Assembly (NCBI RefSeq): GCF_028610675.1
Contig: NZ_JAQQWS010000002.1
Location: 248,001-312,000 of the forward strand
Reading direction: 5' to 3'
DNA: 64,000 nucleotides
Source: Alkalihalobacillus pseudalcaliphilus
GTDB taxonomy: Bacteria; Bacillota; Bacilli; Bacillales; Bacillaceae_D
Under the pieces are notes generated by a model, which was not told where the DNA came from, did not search any database, and was given only the letters and a program-made list of their open reading frames with translations. Both the position numbers and the translations under genes were made by a program. Within the stretch, counting starts at the first letter, position 1, and each line of letters starts with the position of its first letter. Positions 8,542 to 15,950 of this stretch are shown here, piece by piece.

Positions 8542-9669
8542 TTATTTGATTTTCTCCTCAATTAACGCAACTAATAGGTTTGATTCCGGTAAGCCAGTCA
8601 CTTCTAAAATAACGTCGTGAAGTGCGTTGTTTTTTAACTTTTGCTGAAGTTCTACACTTTCAGGGTCTGATGGTACGTCAAATTGAAAGGCCGCTTGAAT
8701 TCCCTCTAGTAATGCTTCCGGTTTCTTACCAAGCTCAAGGAGCATTCGGGCAGGTTTAATAAAACGCTCGTTGAAACTTAGCTTTCGTAATGGCCCACGT
8801 GCAACTCGAGTCACTTCATCCGATAAGTGAGGATTTTCAAAGCGACCAATGATTTTTTCTACATAATGACGATGTTCTGCTTCATCAAATCCATATTGAG
8901 CGGTTAATACTTTGGATGTTTCTTTTAATGTTTCTTGCAATGCATGTAAAATATCAGGATCCTGAATGGATTCTTTGATCGTCTCGTAGCCCTTTTGATA
9001 GCCTATATAGGCTACCGTCGCATGACCTGTATTGACCGTGAATAACTTCCTTTCAATATAAGGGGTTAAGTCAGTTACAAAAGTTGCACCATCTAAATGA
9101 GGTACTTCCGTATGAATGGCCGAGCGGTCGATTGCCCACTCAAAAAATGGTTCAACCGCCACGGTCAATAATTGTTCTTGATGCTGGTTGGGAACTATAC
9201 GATCAACAGCTGAGTTTGGAAAACTTGTTGTCGAAACAATCTCTTGCCACTTGTCTTCATCCACATAAGATTGAATGAAGGATTGGAGTGTTTCTGTTGC
9301 TCCAATTGCATTTTCACAAGCAATAACAAGTGATTCTTTATTCCCTTTTTTCTGAAGTCCTTTGGCAATCGGCTCCGCCACAAATTTTAATATGGATGGA
9401 CCTATTGCAGTTGTGACGATATCAGCAGAAGCAATCTCTTCAATCACTTGTTCTAATTCCGATTGACTATTAAGAGCTCGAATATTTGTGATTAGCTCCT
9501 CGCTACCGTTTTCCTCAGCCATCTTCACTGTATATTGTTTTTTATTGTTAATCTCTTGAATGATCGTTTCATTCACATCTACAAAGACAACCTCATAACC
9601 AGAATTTGAAAGCAGAGCACCTATAAATCCCCGGCCAATATTACCAGCTCCAAAGTGTATTGCCTTCAT
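8542..9669 (-). CDS. mtlD: Mannitol-1-phosphate 5-dehydrogenase
   Basis: 375 residues. Converts mannitol 1-phosphate to fructose 6-phosphate with NAD in the cytosol. The N-terminal MKAIHFGAGNIGRGFIG is the dinucleotide-binding signature of this family and the length is typical (about 370-385). The C-terminal half carries the mannitol dehydrogenase domain with NTGHA and the RGPLRKLS stretch. The ATG overlaps the last base of the mtlF stop (TAATG), so translation is probably coupled. Last gene of the mtlA-R-F-D set. Confidence 0.97.
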   Translation of the reverse strand: MKAIHFGAGNIGRGFIGALLSNSGYEVVFVDVNETIIQEINNKKQYTVKMAEENGSEELITNIRALNSQSELEQVIEEIASADIVTTAIGPSILKFVAEPIAKGLQKKGNKESLVIACENAIGATETLQSFIQSYVDEDKWQEIVSTTSFPNSAVDRIVPNQHQEQLLTVAVEPFFEWAIDRSAIHTEVPHLDGATFVTDLTPYIERKLFTVNTGHATVAYIGYQKGYETIKESIQDPDILHALQETLKETSKVLTAQYGFDEAEHRHYVEKIIGRFENPHLSDEVTRVARGPLRKLSFNERFIKPARMLLELGKKPEALLEGIQAAFQFDVPSDPESVELQQKLKNNALHDVILEVTGLPESNLLVALIEEKIK

Positions 9670-10103
9670 TATTCGGCAACCTCTGAAAACATGTCTAATA
9701 CCTCATCCGCTGATTTTGTTTGAAGAAGCTTCTCTACATTCTCGACTTCAGAGCAGACAATAGCAATTTGAGAAAGAATTTCTAAATGCTCATCACCTAC
9801 ACCTGCAATACCAATAACAAGGCGAACTTCTTCACCGTTCCAATCAAGTGGTTGATCGTAAATTTGCACCGCTAATCCAGACGCCGTTACTTCCTTTTTA
9901 CCTTCGTCTGTTCCATGGGGAATGGCAAGCATATTGCCCATAAACGTTGATGTAATCTCTTCCCTTTCTAACATTTTTTCAACATAATTCGAATTCACAT
10001 AGCCTTTTTCAACTAAGATTTGACCGACCTCTTGGATCGCTTCCTCTTTTGTTGTTGCTTTTCCAGAAAAACGAATATTATCTTTCACTAAAATCTTTGT
10101 CAT
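9669..10103 (-). CDS. mtlF: Mannitol-specific PTS enzyme IIA
   Basis: 144 residues. Accepts phosphate from HPr and passes it to the IIB domain of MtlA. The phosphorylated histidine lies in AIPHGTDEG (His63 from this start). AAGGAG lies eight bases before the ATG at 10103; a GTG at 10112 is less likely. The ATG overlaps the mtlR stop as ATGA, and the gene runs into mtlD, so mtlR, mtlF and mtlD form a tightly coupled unit. Confidence 0.96.
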   Translation of the reverse strand: MTKILVKDNIRFSGKATTKEEAIQEVGQILVEKGYVNSNYVEKMLEREEITSTFMGNMLAIPHGTDEGKKEVTASGLAVQIYDQPLDWNGEEVRLVIGIAGVGDEHLEILSQIAIVCSEVENVEKLLQTKSADEVLDMFSEVAE

Positions 10104-12199
10104 GTTGTCCACTCCTTATTGATTATGTCTTGCAAGTAGTTTTTAAATTGATTGGCCAAATAGTTCTTTATCTCTGTTTCCTGACCTTTTTCATATAGCT
10201 TAATCGAATGTTCACTTTCAATGATTTGAGCACTTATAAAACTCATCAAGGCTAATTGCGAATCATTCATTTGTTCGGGTGCTAATAAAATGAAAATCCT
10301 TTTTACTAGCATACTTTGATTATCCATACCTCGCCGATACAAAGGATCCTTTAATTCATAAATAGAAAATAGAGGCTTAATAATTTTCGGATGCCTTGTA
10401 TGGAATAAGGCTAGGCTTGTCTCAGGTATAGCTAAACCGCCTAGTTTCTCCCTTTGTATTAAGGCTTCTAAAACATCATGTGCAGATTCTACCACACCAC
10501 GCTGTTCATAATCAGAGCATAAAGCTAATAAATTGTCCTCTAATGTATGAGCAGGTAAAACTTTAAATTCTAGTTCTGCAAGGATCGTTTGTATATCACC
10601 ATTAACCTCTCCAATTACTTGGAAAAATAATCGATCAATTGTTTTTCCTTTTACATGATGAAGATTACGATAAGACTCTCTCCCAGTCTTATTTCTTTGA
10701 ACTAACGCATTTAAATGATCTCTTATTTGTCTTACTTCATCCTTAGCCAAATAAGGTCTTACGTAGATATATCCTTCAAATCCCTGCAGGGGTACCGTAG
10801 AAATAACTAAATCATAACTCTTTACCATATTCTCATCTAAATCAAACATGGAGGCATTATCCATCAACGTAATTTCTGGGAATTCTTTGTTTAGACGACT
10901 TGCTAACAGCTTTGAAGAGCCTATACCACTCGAACAAATAACTAATGCACTAAGCTCCGACTTATTGGTCCTTAATTCAATGACTGACCCGAAATGCATC
11001 ACGAGAAAACCAATCTCTTCATCAGGAATTGCCCAACCTTGGAAAACCTCATCCGTGGCTTTTTTCACTACTCGGAATAATTCATCATAATCATCCTTTA
11101 TTCTATCAAGGAGCGGATTATGGATTTTCATTTTGTTCCTAATTCTATATATGGCTGGTTTCATATGTGACAATAAACCTTGATATAGGGCTTCTTCCTG
11201 TAAGGAAACCTGTAATGACTTTGCTACGGCTTGTATGAGCTGCTTGACCTTTACAGCCAGCTGTAAGTCAGAGCCTTCTAATACTTCTTCTTTTTGGCCC
11301 ATCCATTTAACTCCGCGGAGATGCATCGTAATATAGCCAATTTCCTCTTCTGGAATTTCTATTTGCAATTGCTCCTCTAAATAAAAGGCTAGCTTTTGCG
11401 CGAGACGATACTCTTTTTCAACCTGTAATGAACTCAAATACTCTCCTTTTAGTTCAATTCTCTCGCCTTCCTTAATTCGTTCTAAAGCGAGCGTAACATG
11501 AACGACTAAAGCAACATAAGAACTATCTGCCATTCCATCTGTAAGCTCCAACCGCCATTGATCAATGGTCATTTTCACATTCTTGATCGTCTCTATATCA
11601 ACATAATGCATCAATCGCTTTAGAACGACCTTAGAAATGGGTGATTGTACTTTGTCATCGCCACTTAATAGTTGATAAAAATAGTCTTCATTAAGATTTT
11701 CACTAATTAATTTGCTTAAAGCTCGGCGAATAACAACTTCCTCTCCTTGTACTTCGACACCATATCCACGCTTTTTTATTAAGCGTAGTTGAAAGGATTT
11801 TAACCAATTTTCTACTTTACTTAAATCATTACTAATGGTAGCTACGGTCACATTTAGTTCGTTCGCTAACGCGTACAATTTTATTGGTTCTCTTACGTGC
11901 AAAAGATGAGAGAGAAGCACAATTTGGCGTTCTTCTGGTGTATATTCTTCATGCTCTAGCGATCCGAGATATGACATCAGATTCATGCGTTCTTCCAATG
12001 TTCCTTCAATCGCTAAACCTTTCCCATCTTTTTTCAGTAAGAGGTGAAACTCTGATAAAATATCTTCTATACCTTTAAGATCCCGTTGGATCGTGCGTGT
12101 ACTTACTTCTAGCTCCTTTGCCATCATGGCAATCGATATCGACTTTTCTTCTCTTACTAAAAGCATCAGTATCGAACGTTCCCTAGCAGACATATACAT
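10100..12199 (-). CDS. mtlR: MtlR, PTS-controlled activator of mannitol genes
   Basis: 699 residues, the BglG/LicR-type activator layout: two N-terminal helix-turn-helix domains (residues 1-150), two PRD domains (about 170-395), an EIIB-like domain with its cysteine in VICSSGIGSS, and a C-terminal EIIA-like domain with a histidine in ALFHTRH. In Bacillus the PRD histidines and the IIB cysteine set activity according to mannitol flux and PTS state. GGAGG sits eight bases before the ATG at 12199; upstream GTG codons overlap the ribosome site. In this genome a large repeat element separates it from mtlA, so it may need its own promoter. Confidence 0.95.
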   Translation of the reverse strand: MYMSARERSILMLLVREEKSISIAMMAKELEVSTRTIQRDLKGIEDILSEFHLLLKKDGKGLAIEGTLEERMNLMSYLGSLEHEEYTPEERQIVLLSHLLHVREPIKLYALANELNVTVATISNDLSKVENWLKSFQLRLIKKRGYGVEVQGEEVVIRRALSKLISENLNEDYFYQLLSGDDKVQSPISKVVLKRLMHYVDIETIKNVKMTIDQWRLELTDGMADSSYVALVVHVTLALERIKEGERIELKGEYLSSLQVEKEYRLAQKLAFYLEEQLQIEIPEEEIGYITMHLRGVKWMGQKEEVLEGSDLQLAVKVKQLIQAVAKSLQVSLQEEALYQGLLSHMKPAIYRIRNKMKIHNPLLDRIKDDYDELFRVVKKATDEVFQGWAIPDEEIGFLVMHFGSVIELRTNKSELSALVICSSGIGSSKLLASRLNKEFPEITLMDNASMFDLDENMVKSYDLVISTVPLQGFEGYIYVRPYLAKDEVRQIRDHLNALVQRNKTGRESYRNLHHVKGKTIDRLFFQVIGEVNGDIQTILAELEFKVLPAHTLEDNLLALCSDYEQRGVVESAHDVLEALIQREKLGGLAIPETSLALFHTRHPKIIKPLFSIYELKDPLYRRGMDNQSMLVKRIFILLAPEQMNDSQLALMSFISAQIIESEHSIKLYEKGQETEIKNYLANQFKNYLQDIINKEWTT

Positions 12200-12559
12200 C
12201 ACAGTCACCTCCGTATCTTATTATTTTGTATGAAAGTTACTACTGATACTCATGTGCGGAGCTTTACTCGTCGCTACCGAAAATCATGATCCGCGTCCTG
12301 CGGGGTGGCGCTGCGCTAACTGGCTACGCCTTGGATCTCAGCTCTTTCACTATCTCCCACGAGAGTCTCTGCATGACTCGCCCGCTAGGTTAGTACTTAT
12401 TCTCAAGTAATAAATCAATCTAACACTTTTCTTTAAAACGAAAAAGAACAAAATCAAATTAAATGAAGTTCCACCAGGTAATGATTGAAACCCTACTTCT
12501 ATATTTGGAGAGGACTCGTATCCACGGGTTAAGAAGTCGTCACTATCCATGAAGAATGG

Positions 12560-13172
12560 CCTTTGTGCAGTTACTCCGAGGTTTGGCCTCTGTATCTTCA
12601 CATTAACCGCCTTTTTGTGCAGTTACTCCAAGGTTTGGCTTCCTTATCTGAACATTAACCGCCTTTTTGTGCAGTTACTCCGAGGTTTGGCCTCTGTATC
12701 TTCACATTAACCGCCTTTTTGTGCAGTTACTCCAAGGTTTGGNNNNNNNNNNNNNNNNNNNNNNNNNNNNNNNNNNNNNNNNNNNNNNNNNNNNNNNNNN
12801 NNNNNNNNNNNNNNNNNNNNNNNNNNNNNNNNNNNNNNNNNNCTTCCTTATCTGAACATAAACCGCCTTTTTGTGCAGTTACTCCAAGGTTTGGCCTCCT
12901 TATCTGAACATTAACTGCCTTTTTGTGCAGTTACTCCAAGGTTTGGCCTCCTTATCTGAACATAAACTGCCTTTTTGTGCAGATACTTCAAGGTTTGGCC
13001 CCAGCATCTGCACATAAACGGCCTCTTTGTGCAGATACTCCAAGGTTTGGCTTCCTTATCTGAACATTAACCGCCTTTTTGTGCAGTTACTCCAAGGTTT
13101 AGCCTCCGTATCTTCACATTAACCGCCTCTTTGTGCAGTTACTCCGAGGTTTGGCCTCCGTATCTTCACAAA
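12560..13172. repeat. 52-bp palindromic tandem array, copy 2
   Basis: TTTGTGCAG recurs at 12562, 12614, 12666 and 12718, then after the assembly gap at 12870, 12922, 12974, 13026, 13078 and 13130, every interval being exactly 52 bp. Ten units are visible and a few more must lie in the gap. Units vary as discrete types (TTCCTTATCTGAACA, CTCTGTATCTTCACA, CCCAGCATCTGCACA). Confidence 0.95.
12743..12842. other. Assembly gap (100 N)
   Basis: A run of 100 Ns inside the tandem array, so the size is a placeholder and the unit number here is unknown. Reading frames crossing it are artefacts. Confidence 1.
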
Positions 13173-13350
13173 CCTTTATGAATTGTTAAGATGGTGAAAG
13201 ATGACTTTCATTCTTGTTGGTGGTTGGGCGATTTTGGCTCCATGCGGGTTTTATATAAAAGTTACTTATGGGCGATAGTTCGTGCCGTGAAGTTAGCTCG
13301 TCAACGCTCCATTTTTGTTCGTGCTACTCCTGATGGCGCATGAAAACGGG

Positions 13351-13381
13351 ATTCACCCGAGGAGTAAATTCTCGGGTGAAT
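13351..13381. terminator. Intrinsic terminator downstream of mtlA
   Basis: Perfect 11-bp stem ATTCACCCGAG / CTCGGGTGAAT with a nine-base loop, six bases beyond the mtlA stop. T-rich sequence is on the plus-strand side (GGCTTTTTATTT) and shorter on the mtlA side (CCCGTTTTC). It would reduce read-through from mtlA into mtlR. Confidence 0.8.
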
Positions 13382-13387
13382 GGCTTT

Positions 13388-14812
13388 TTATTTCTTTAAA
13401 CGTTCAATAAGTTCGTCATATTTAGGACTGTTCAGGAAATTTTCTACTGAAATATGTTCAGCATTTGGATTTTGCTGTTTGGCACGGTCCGTTAAGTCCT
13501 TGTGCGTAATTACGAGATCAGCATCTGCTGGCAAATTACTAATTGAAGTATTCGAAACATCTTTTTGGATGTCTGCTTTTTTCAACTTATTCTTGAGTAA
13601 TGAGGAACCCATGGCACTCGATCCCATCCCCGCATCACAAGCAAAAACAATTTTGTTAATTTCTTTATCTTCTTTTTGAACCGGTGTTGAATCTAGCTCT
13701 TGTTGTTCGAATGAAGAAGAGACACTACTCTTTTTACCCTTCATTTCTTCCATCTTTTTACCTGCTGATGATAAATCAGCTTCTTCATCTTGTTTACCCG
13801 TTTTCAGGATAAATGAAGCAATTAAGAAGGAAACGGCAGTTGCAATGAAAATACCCGCAAGTACCGGTAATAGTTCACCACGAGGAGCCATAATTCCTAA
13901 AGCAATAATACTTCCCGGTGATGGCGTTGCCGTCAAACCAGCATTTAATAATGAGAATGTTAAAATCCCACTCATTCCACCAGCGATTGCTGCAATAATG
14001 AGAGCTGGCTTCATTAGGATGTATGGGAAGTAAATTTCATGAATTCCCCCTACTGCGTGAATAATAACTGCGCCAGGTGCTGATTGTTTCGCCATACCTT
14101 TACCGAAAATACAGAAGGCGAGTAAAATACCTAGACCTGGTCCAGGGTTTGTTTCCACTAAGAATAAAATCGATTTTCCAAATTGGTTTGCTTGATCCAT
14201 TGCAATTGGTCCAAGAATACCATGGTTAATCGCATTATTTAAGAATAATACTTTTGCCGGTTCGACGAAAATACTTGCAAGTGGTAATAATCCTGCATTA
14301 ATAATCGATGCGACACCACTCGCTAACCAACTACTAATAGTTACGACGACTGGTCCTACACCCACAAATGCAAATAATGCAAGTAGAGCGCCTAGAATAC
14401 CTGATGAGAAATTATTAACAAGCATTTCAAAACCTGATTTAATTTTACCATCTACGAGCTGGTCAAATTTTTTAATAAGGTAACCACCTAGCGGTCCCAT
14501 AATCATAGCACCGATAAACATCGGAATATCAGCACCCACAATAATACCTAATGTCGCTGTGGCACCAACAACACCACCTCGGACATCATAGAGCATTTTA
14601 CCACCGGTATAACCTATTAAAAGTGGTAATAAATACGTAATCATTGGGTCAACTAATGTAGCAAGGTTTTCATTAGGTAACCATCCTGTGTCTATAAATA
14701 AAGCAGTAATCAAACCCCAAGCAATAAATGCCCCGATATTTGGCATAATCATTGCACTTAGGTTACTTCCAAAACGTTGTACTTTTGTACGAATACTAGT
14801 TTTTTCCGCCAT
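13388..14812 (-). CDS. mtlA: Mannitol-specific PTS enzyme IICB
   Basis: 474 residues. Transports and phosphorylates mannitol. Residues 1-340 form the membrane IIC domain (MPNIGAFIAWGL near the start, GGIHEIYFPYIL in the sugar-binding region). A charged linker (about 345-385) leads to the IIB domain with the phosphocysteine Cys392 in FACDAGMGSSAMG. No IIA domain is fused; it is supplied by mtlF. The ATG follows AAAGGAGG. First gene of the set, with a cre-like site upstream. Confidence 0.97.
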   Translation of the reverse strand: MAEKTSIRTKVQRFGSNLSAMIMPNIGAFIAWGLITALFIDTGWLPNENLATLVDPMITYLLPLLIGYTGGKMLYDVRGGVVGATATLGIIVGADIPMFIGAMIMGPLGGYLIKKFDQLVDGKIKSGFEMLVNNFSSGILGALLALFAFVGVGPVVVTISSWLASGVASIINAGLLPLASIFVEPAKVLFLNNAINHGILGPIAMDQANQFGKSILFLVETNPGPGLGILLAFCIFGKGMAKQSAPGAVIIHAVGGIHEIYFPYILMKPALIIAAIAGGMSGILTFSLLNAGLTATPSPGSIIALGIMAPRGELLPVLAGIFIATAVSFLIASFILKTGKQDEEADLSSAGKKMEEMKGKKSSVSSSFEQQELDSTPVQKEDKEINKIVFACDAGMGSSAMGSSLLKNKLKKADIQKDVSNTSISNLPADADLVITHKDLTDRAKQQNPNAEHISVENFLNSPKYDELIERLKK

Positions 14813-14869
14813 ACTGTTTTTCCTCCTTTTATGAAAATAAGATAATGAATAAATAAGACCTACTTTTAT

Positions 14870-14883
14870 AGTAAGCGTTTTCT
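14870..14883 (-). promoter_or_regulatory. Candidate CcpA cre site upstream of mtlA
   Basis: AGTAAGCGTTTTCT matches the cre consensus TGNAANCGNWNNCA except at the first and last positions. It lies about 60 bases upstream of the mtlA start, in the promoter region, consistent with catabolite repression of mannitol use. Confidence 0.5.
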
Positions 14884-14964
14884 ACTTAGATTCTCAATGT
14901 AATGTAAATACAATTTCGTCATCTAGAAGGATGACAAAATTAAATAAGCTTATGTTCTATTTTA

Positions 14965-15140
14965 TATGCAAGTTACTTATGGGCGATAGGTTGTGCCGTA
15001 AAGTTAGCTGGTCATCGATCTCGCGATAAATGACCTTAGTAGGACAGTGCTCCCTGTTTGTTCAGCCCGACTTCTGATGGTGATCGAGTTGTAAACGTGC
15101 CTACAGTTTGAACAGTCAAATCCGAAACACCATTCAGATT
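14965..15140 (+). repeat. Dispersed intergenic repeat (B module)
   Basis: Begins TTACTTATGGGCGATAGG, continues TTGTGCCGTAAAGTTAGCTG, then GACCTTAGTAGGACAGTGCTC and TGATGGTGATCGAGTTGTAA. The same sequence lies at 32152-32320 and, inverted, at 28235-28470. No coding potential. The rest of 14813-15392 holds the mtlA promoter region and, at 15231-15269, a hairpin AGCATC/GATGC followed by eight Ts. Confidence 0.85.
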
Positions 15141-15392
15141 CATCCATCTGATAAGGTGCTTTCGATATTATGCTGAACAAACTTACTAAAGTGGATTGAA
15201 GCCTGCAGATTTATTTTCATGCTGCCCCCAGCATCTCACATTATATCTTCTTCGATGCTTTTTTTTATCATTCCAAAAAGATCATAAAAAAACCTAAAAT
15301 TAATTTAGGCTTTGGTTCTATGTATATGTATATGTTTAAAATAACTGGTTTTAGAGAACATAAGAAAAATGAGTTCATCGAGGAGGATTGAA

Positions 15393-15560
15393 ATGTTTAT
15401 TGATATTATTATCTTTGTTCTGATCGCTTTTGCCATCGTAGGTTCTCTTGCCGCATGGCAAAATACGCAAATTATGTTACAAGAGATTAGAGATTTGAAA
15501 GAGTATCTTGAGAACGACCGGGGTAATATCCCTCTTTCACGGAAGGAGTTTGAAAACTAA
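15393..15560 (+). CDS. Small single-pass membrane protein
   Basis: 55 residues: one hydrophobic helix (IDIIIFVLIAFAIVGSLAA) then a charged cytoplasmic-type tail with LQEIRDLKEYLEND. GAGGAGG lies before the ATG at 15393; an earlier ATG at 15369 would place the ribosome site inside the gene. Family not recognised; resembles small helix-plus-coiled-coil proteins common in Bacillus. Confidence 0.65.
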   Translation: MFIDIIIFVLIAFAIVGSLAAWQNTQIMLQEIRDLKEYLENDRGNIPLSRKEFEN

Positions 15561-15590
15561 TCCCCCCTTCTTATTAGGGACAGTCGCTCA

Positions 15591-15713
15591 CTATGATTTG
15601 TTAACCAATCTTTGATTTACCTCTTCCATTTTATCGTAGAAGCTCTTTTCTAAATCAATCTCAAAATGGTTAGCAAACTTAACTAAATAGGCTATTGCGA
15701 TAATTCTATTTCG
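15591..15713 (-). pseudogene. Fragment resembling MazG-like pyrophosphohydrolase C-terminus
   Basis: About 40 codons reading IIAIAYLVKFANHFEIDL then EKSFYDKMEEVNQRLVNKS and stop. The pattern L-x-x-x-A-N-x-x-x-I-D-L-E-x-x-x-x-x-K is typical of the end of MazG-type nucleotide pyrophosphohydrolases. The frame is closed upstream by a stop at about 15716, no start or metal-binding EExxE motif remains. Assignment is tentative. Confidence 0.35.
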
Positions 15714-15761
15714 TTAATATGTGAACCACACCTCTTCTTTATCCAAATATATAAGCCATTT

Positions 15762-15793
15762 AAAAAACCTCGAGTTAACCGTCACCCGAGGTT
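15762..15793 (-). terminator. Terminator of the copA operon
   Basis: Stem AACCTCG / CGAGGTT followed on the minus strand by a T-run. It lies about 10 bases after the stop of the small peptide gene at 15804-15950, so transcription covers copA plus the peptide. Confidence 0.85.
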
Positions 15794-15803
15794 TAATGTG
15801 TAA

Positions 15804-15950
15804 TCACTCATCCATATGCTCATGTTCGCCATGCTCGTCATGGAGCATGTCCGTACTTTCAAATGGGTTTCCCCCAGTAATAACAGCAAAAGTAATCATC
15901 ACTAAGCTAACATACGTAACCCCACTAAGGATCCATGTCTTTATTTTCAT
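15804..15950 (-). CDS. Small His/Met-rich membrane peptide coupled to copA
   Basis: 48 residues, ATG at 15950 overlapping the copA stop as ATGA. Residues 1-25 are one membrane helix (MKIKTWILSG...FAVITGG); the tail is rich in metal-binding side chains: STDMLHDEHGEHEHMDE, with four His and two Met. The overlap and the terminator right after it argue that it is a real gene translated by coupling to copA. A role in copper binding or delivery at the membrane is inferred from composition and position only. Confidence 0.75.
   Translation of the reverse strand: MKIKTWILSGVTYVSLVMITFAVITGGNPFESTDMLHDEHGEHEHMDE

Larger units (their letters stand above)
12229..13345. repeat. Composite repeat element, copy A (within mtl cluster)
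   Basis: Left module 12229-12560 starts TATGAAAGTTACT, includes GTGCGGAGCTTTACTCGTCG and CGTCCTGCGGGGTGGCG, then GAAGTTCCACCAG...TAATGATTGAAACCC and GGACTCGTATCCACGGG. The 52-bp array follows, then a right module with TGAATTGTTAAGATGGTGAA, CTTGTTGGTGG, ATGCGGGTTTTATAT and TTACTTATGGGCGATAG. The same order recurs at 21411-22300, with near-identical left-module stretches. No transposase, no obvious terminal inverted repeats. Confidence 0.85.

Noticed and set aside
12350..12601. Minus-strand open frame of 83 codons in the left module
   Set aside because: It lies wholly in the composite repeat and reads into the palindromic array; no ribosome site.
12560..13172. CRISPR array
   Set aside because: The whole 52-bp unit is conserved, including the supposed spacer; there are no unique spacers of 30-40 bp and no cas genes.
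15231..15269. Orphan terminator-like hairpin with eight Ts
   Set aside because: No gene ends before it on the plus strand; it may be a relic, so it is only noted with the neighbouring repeat.
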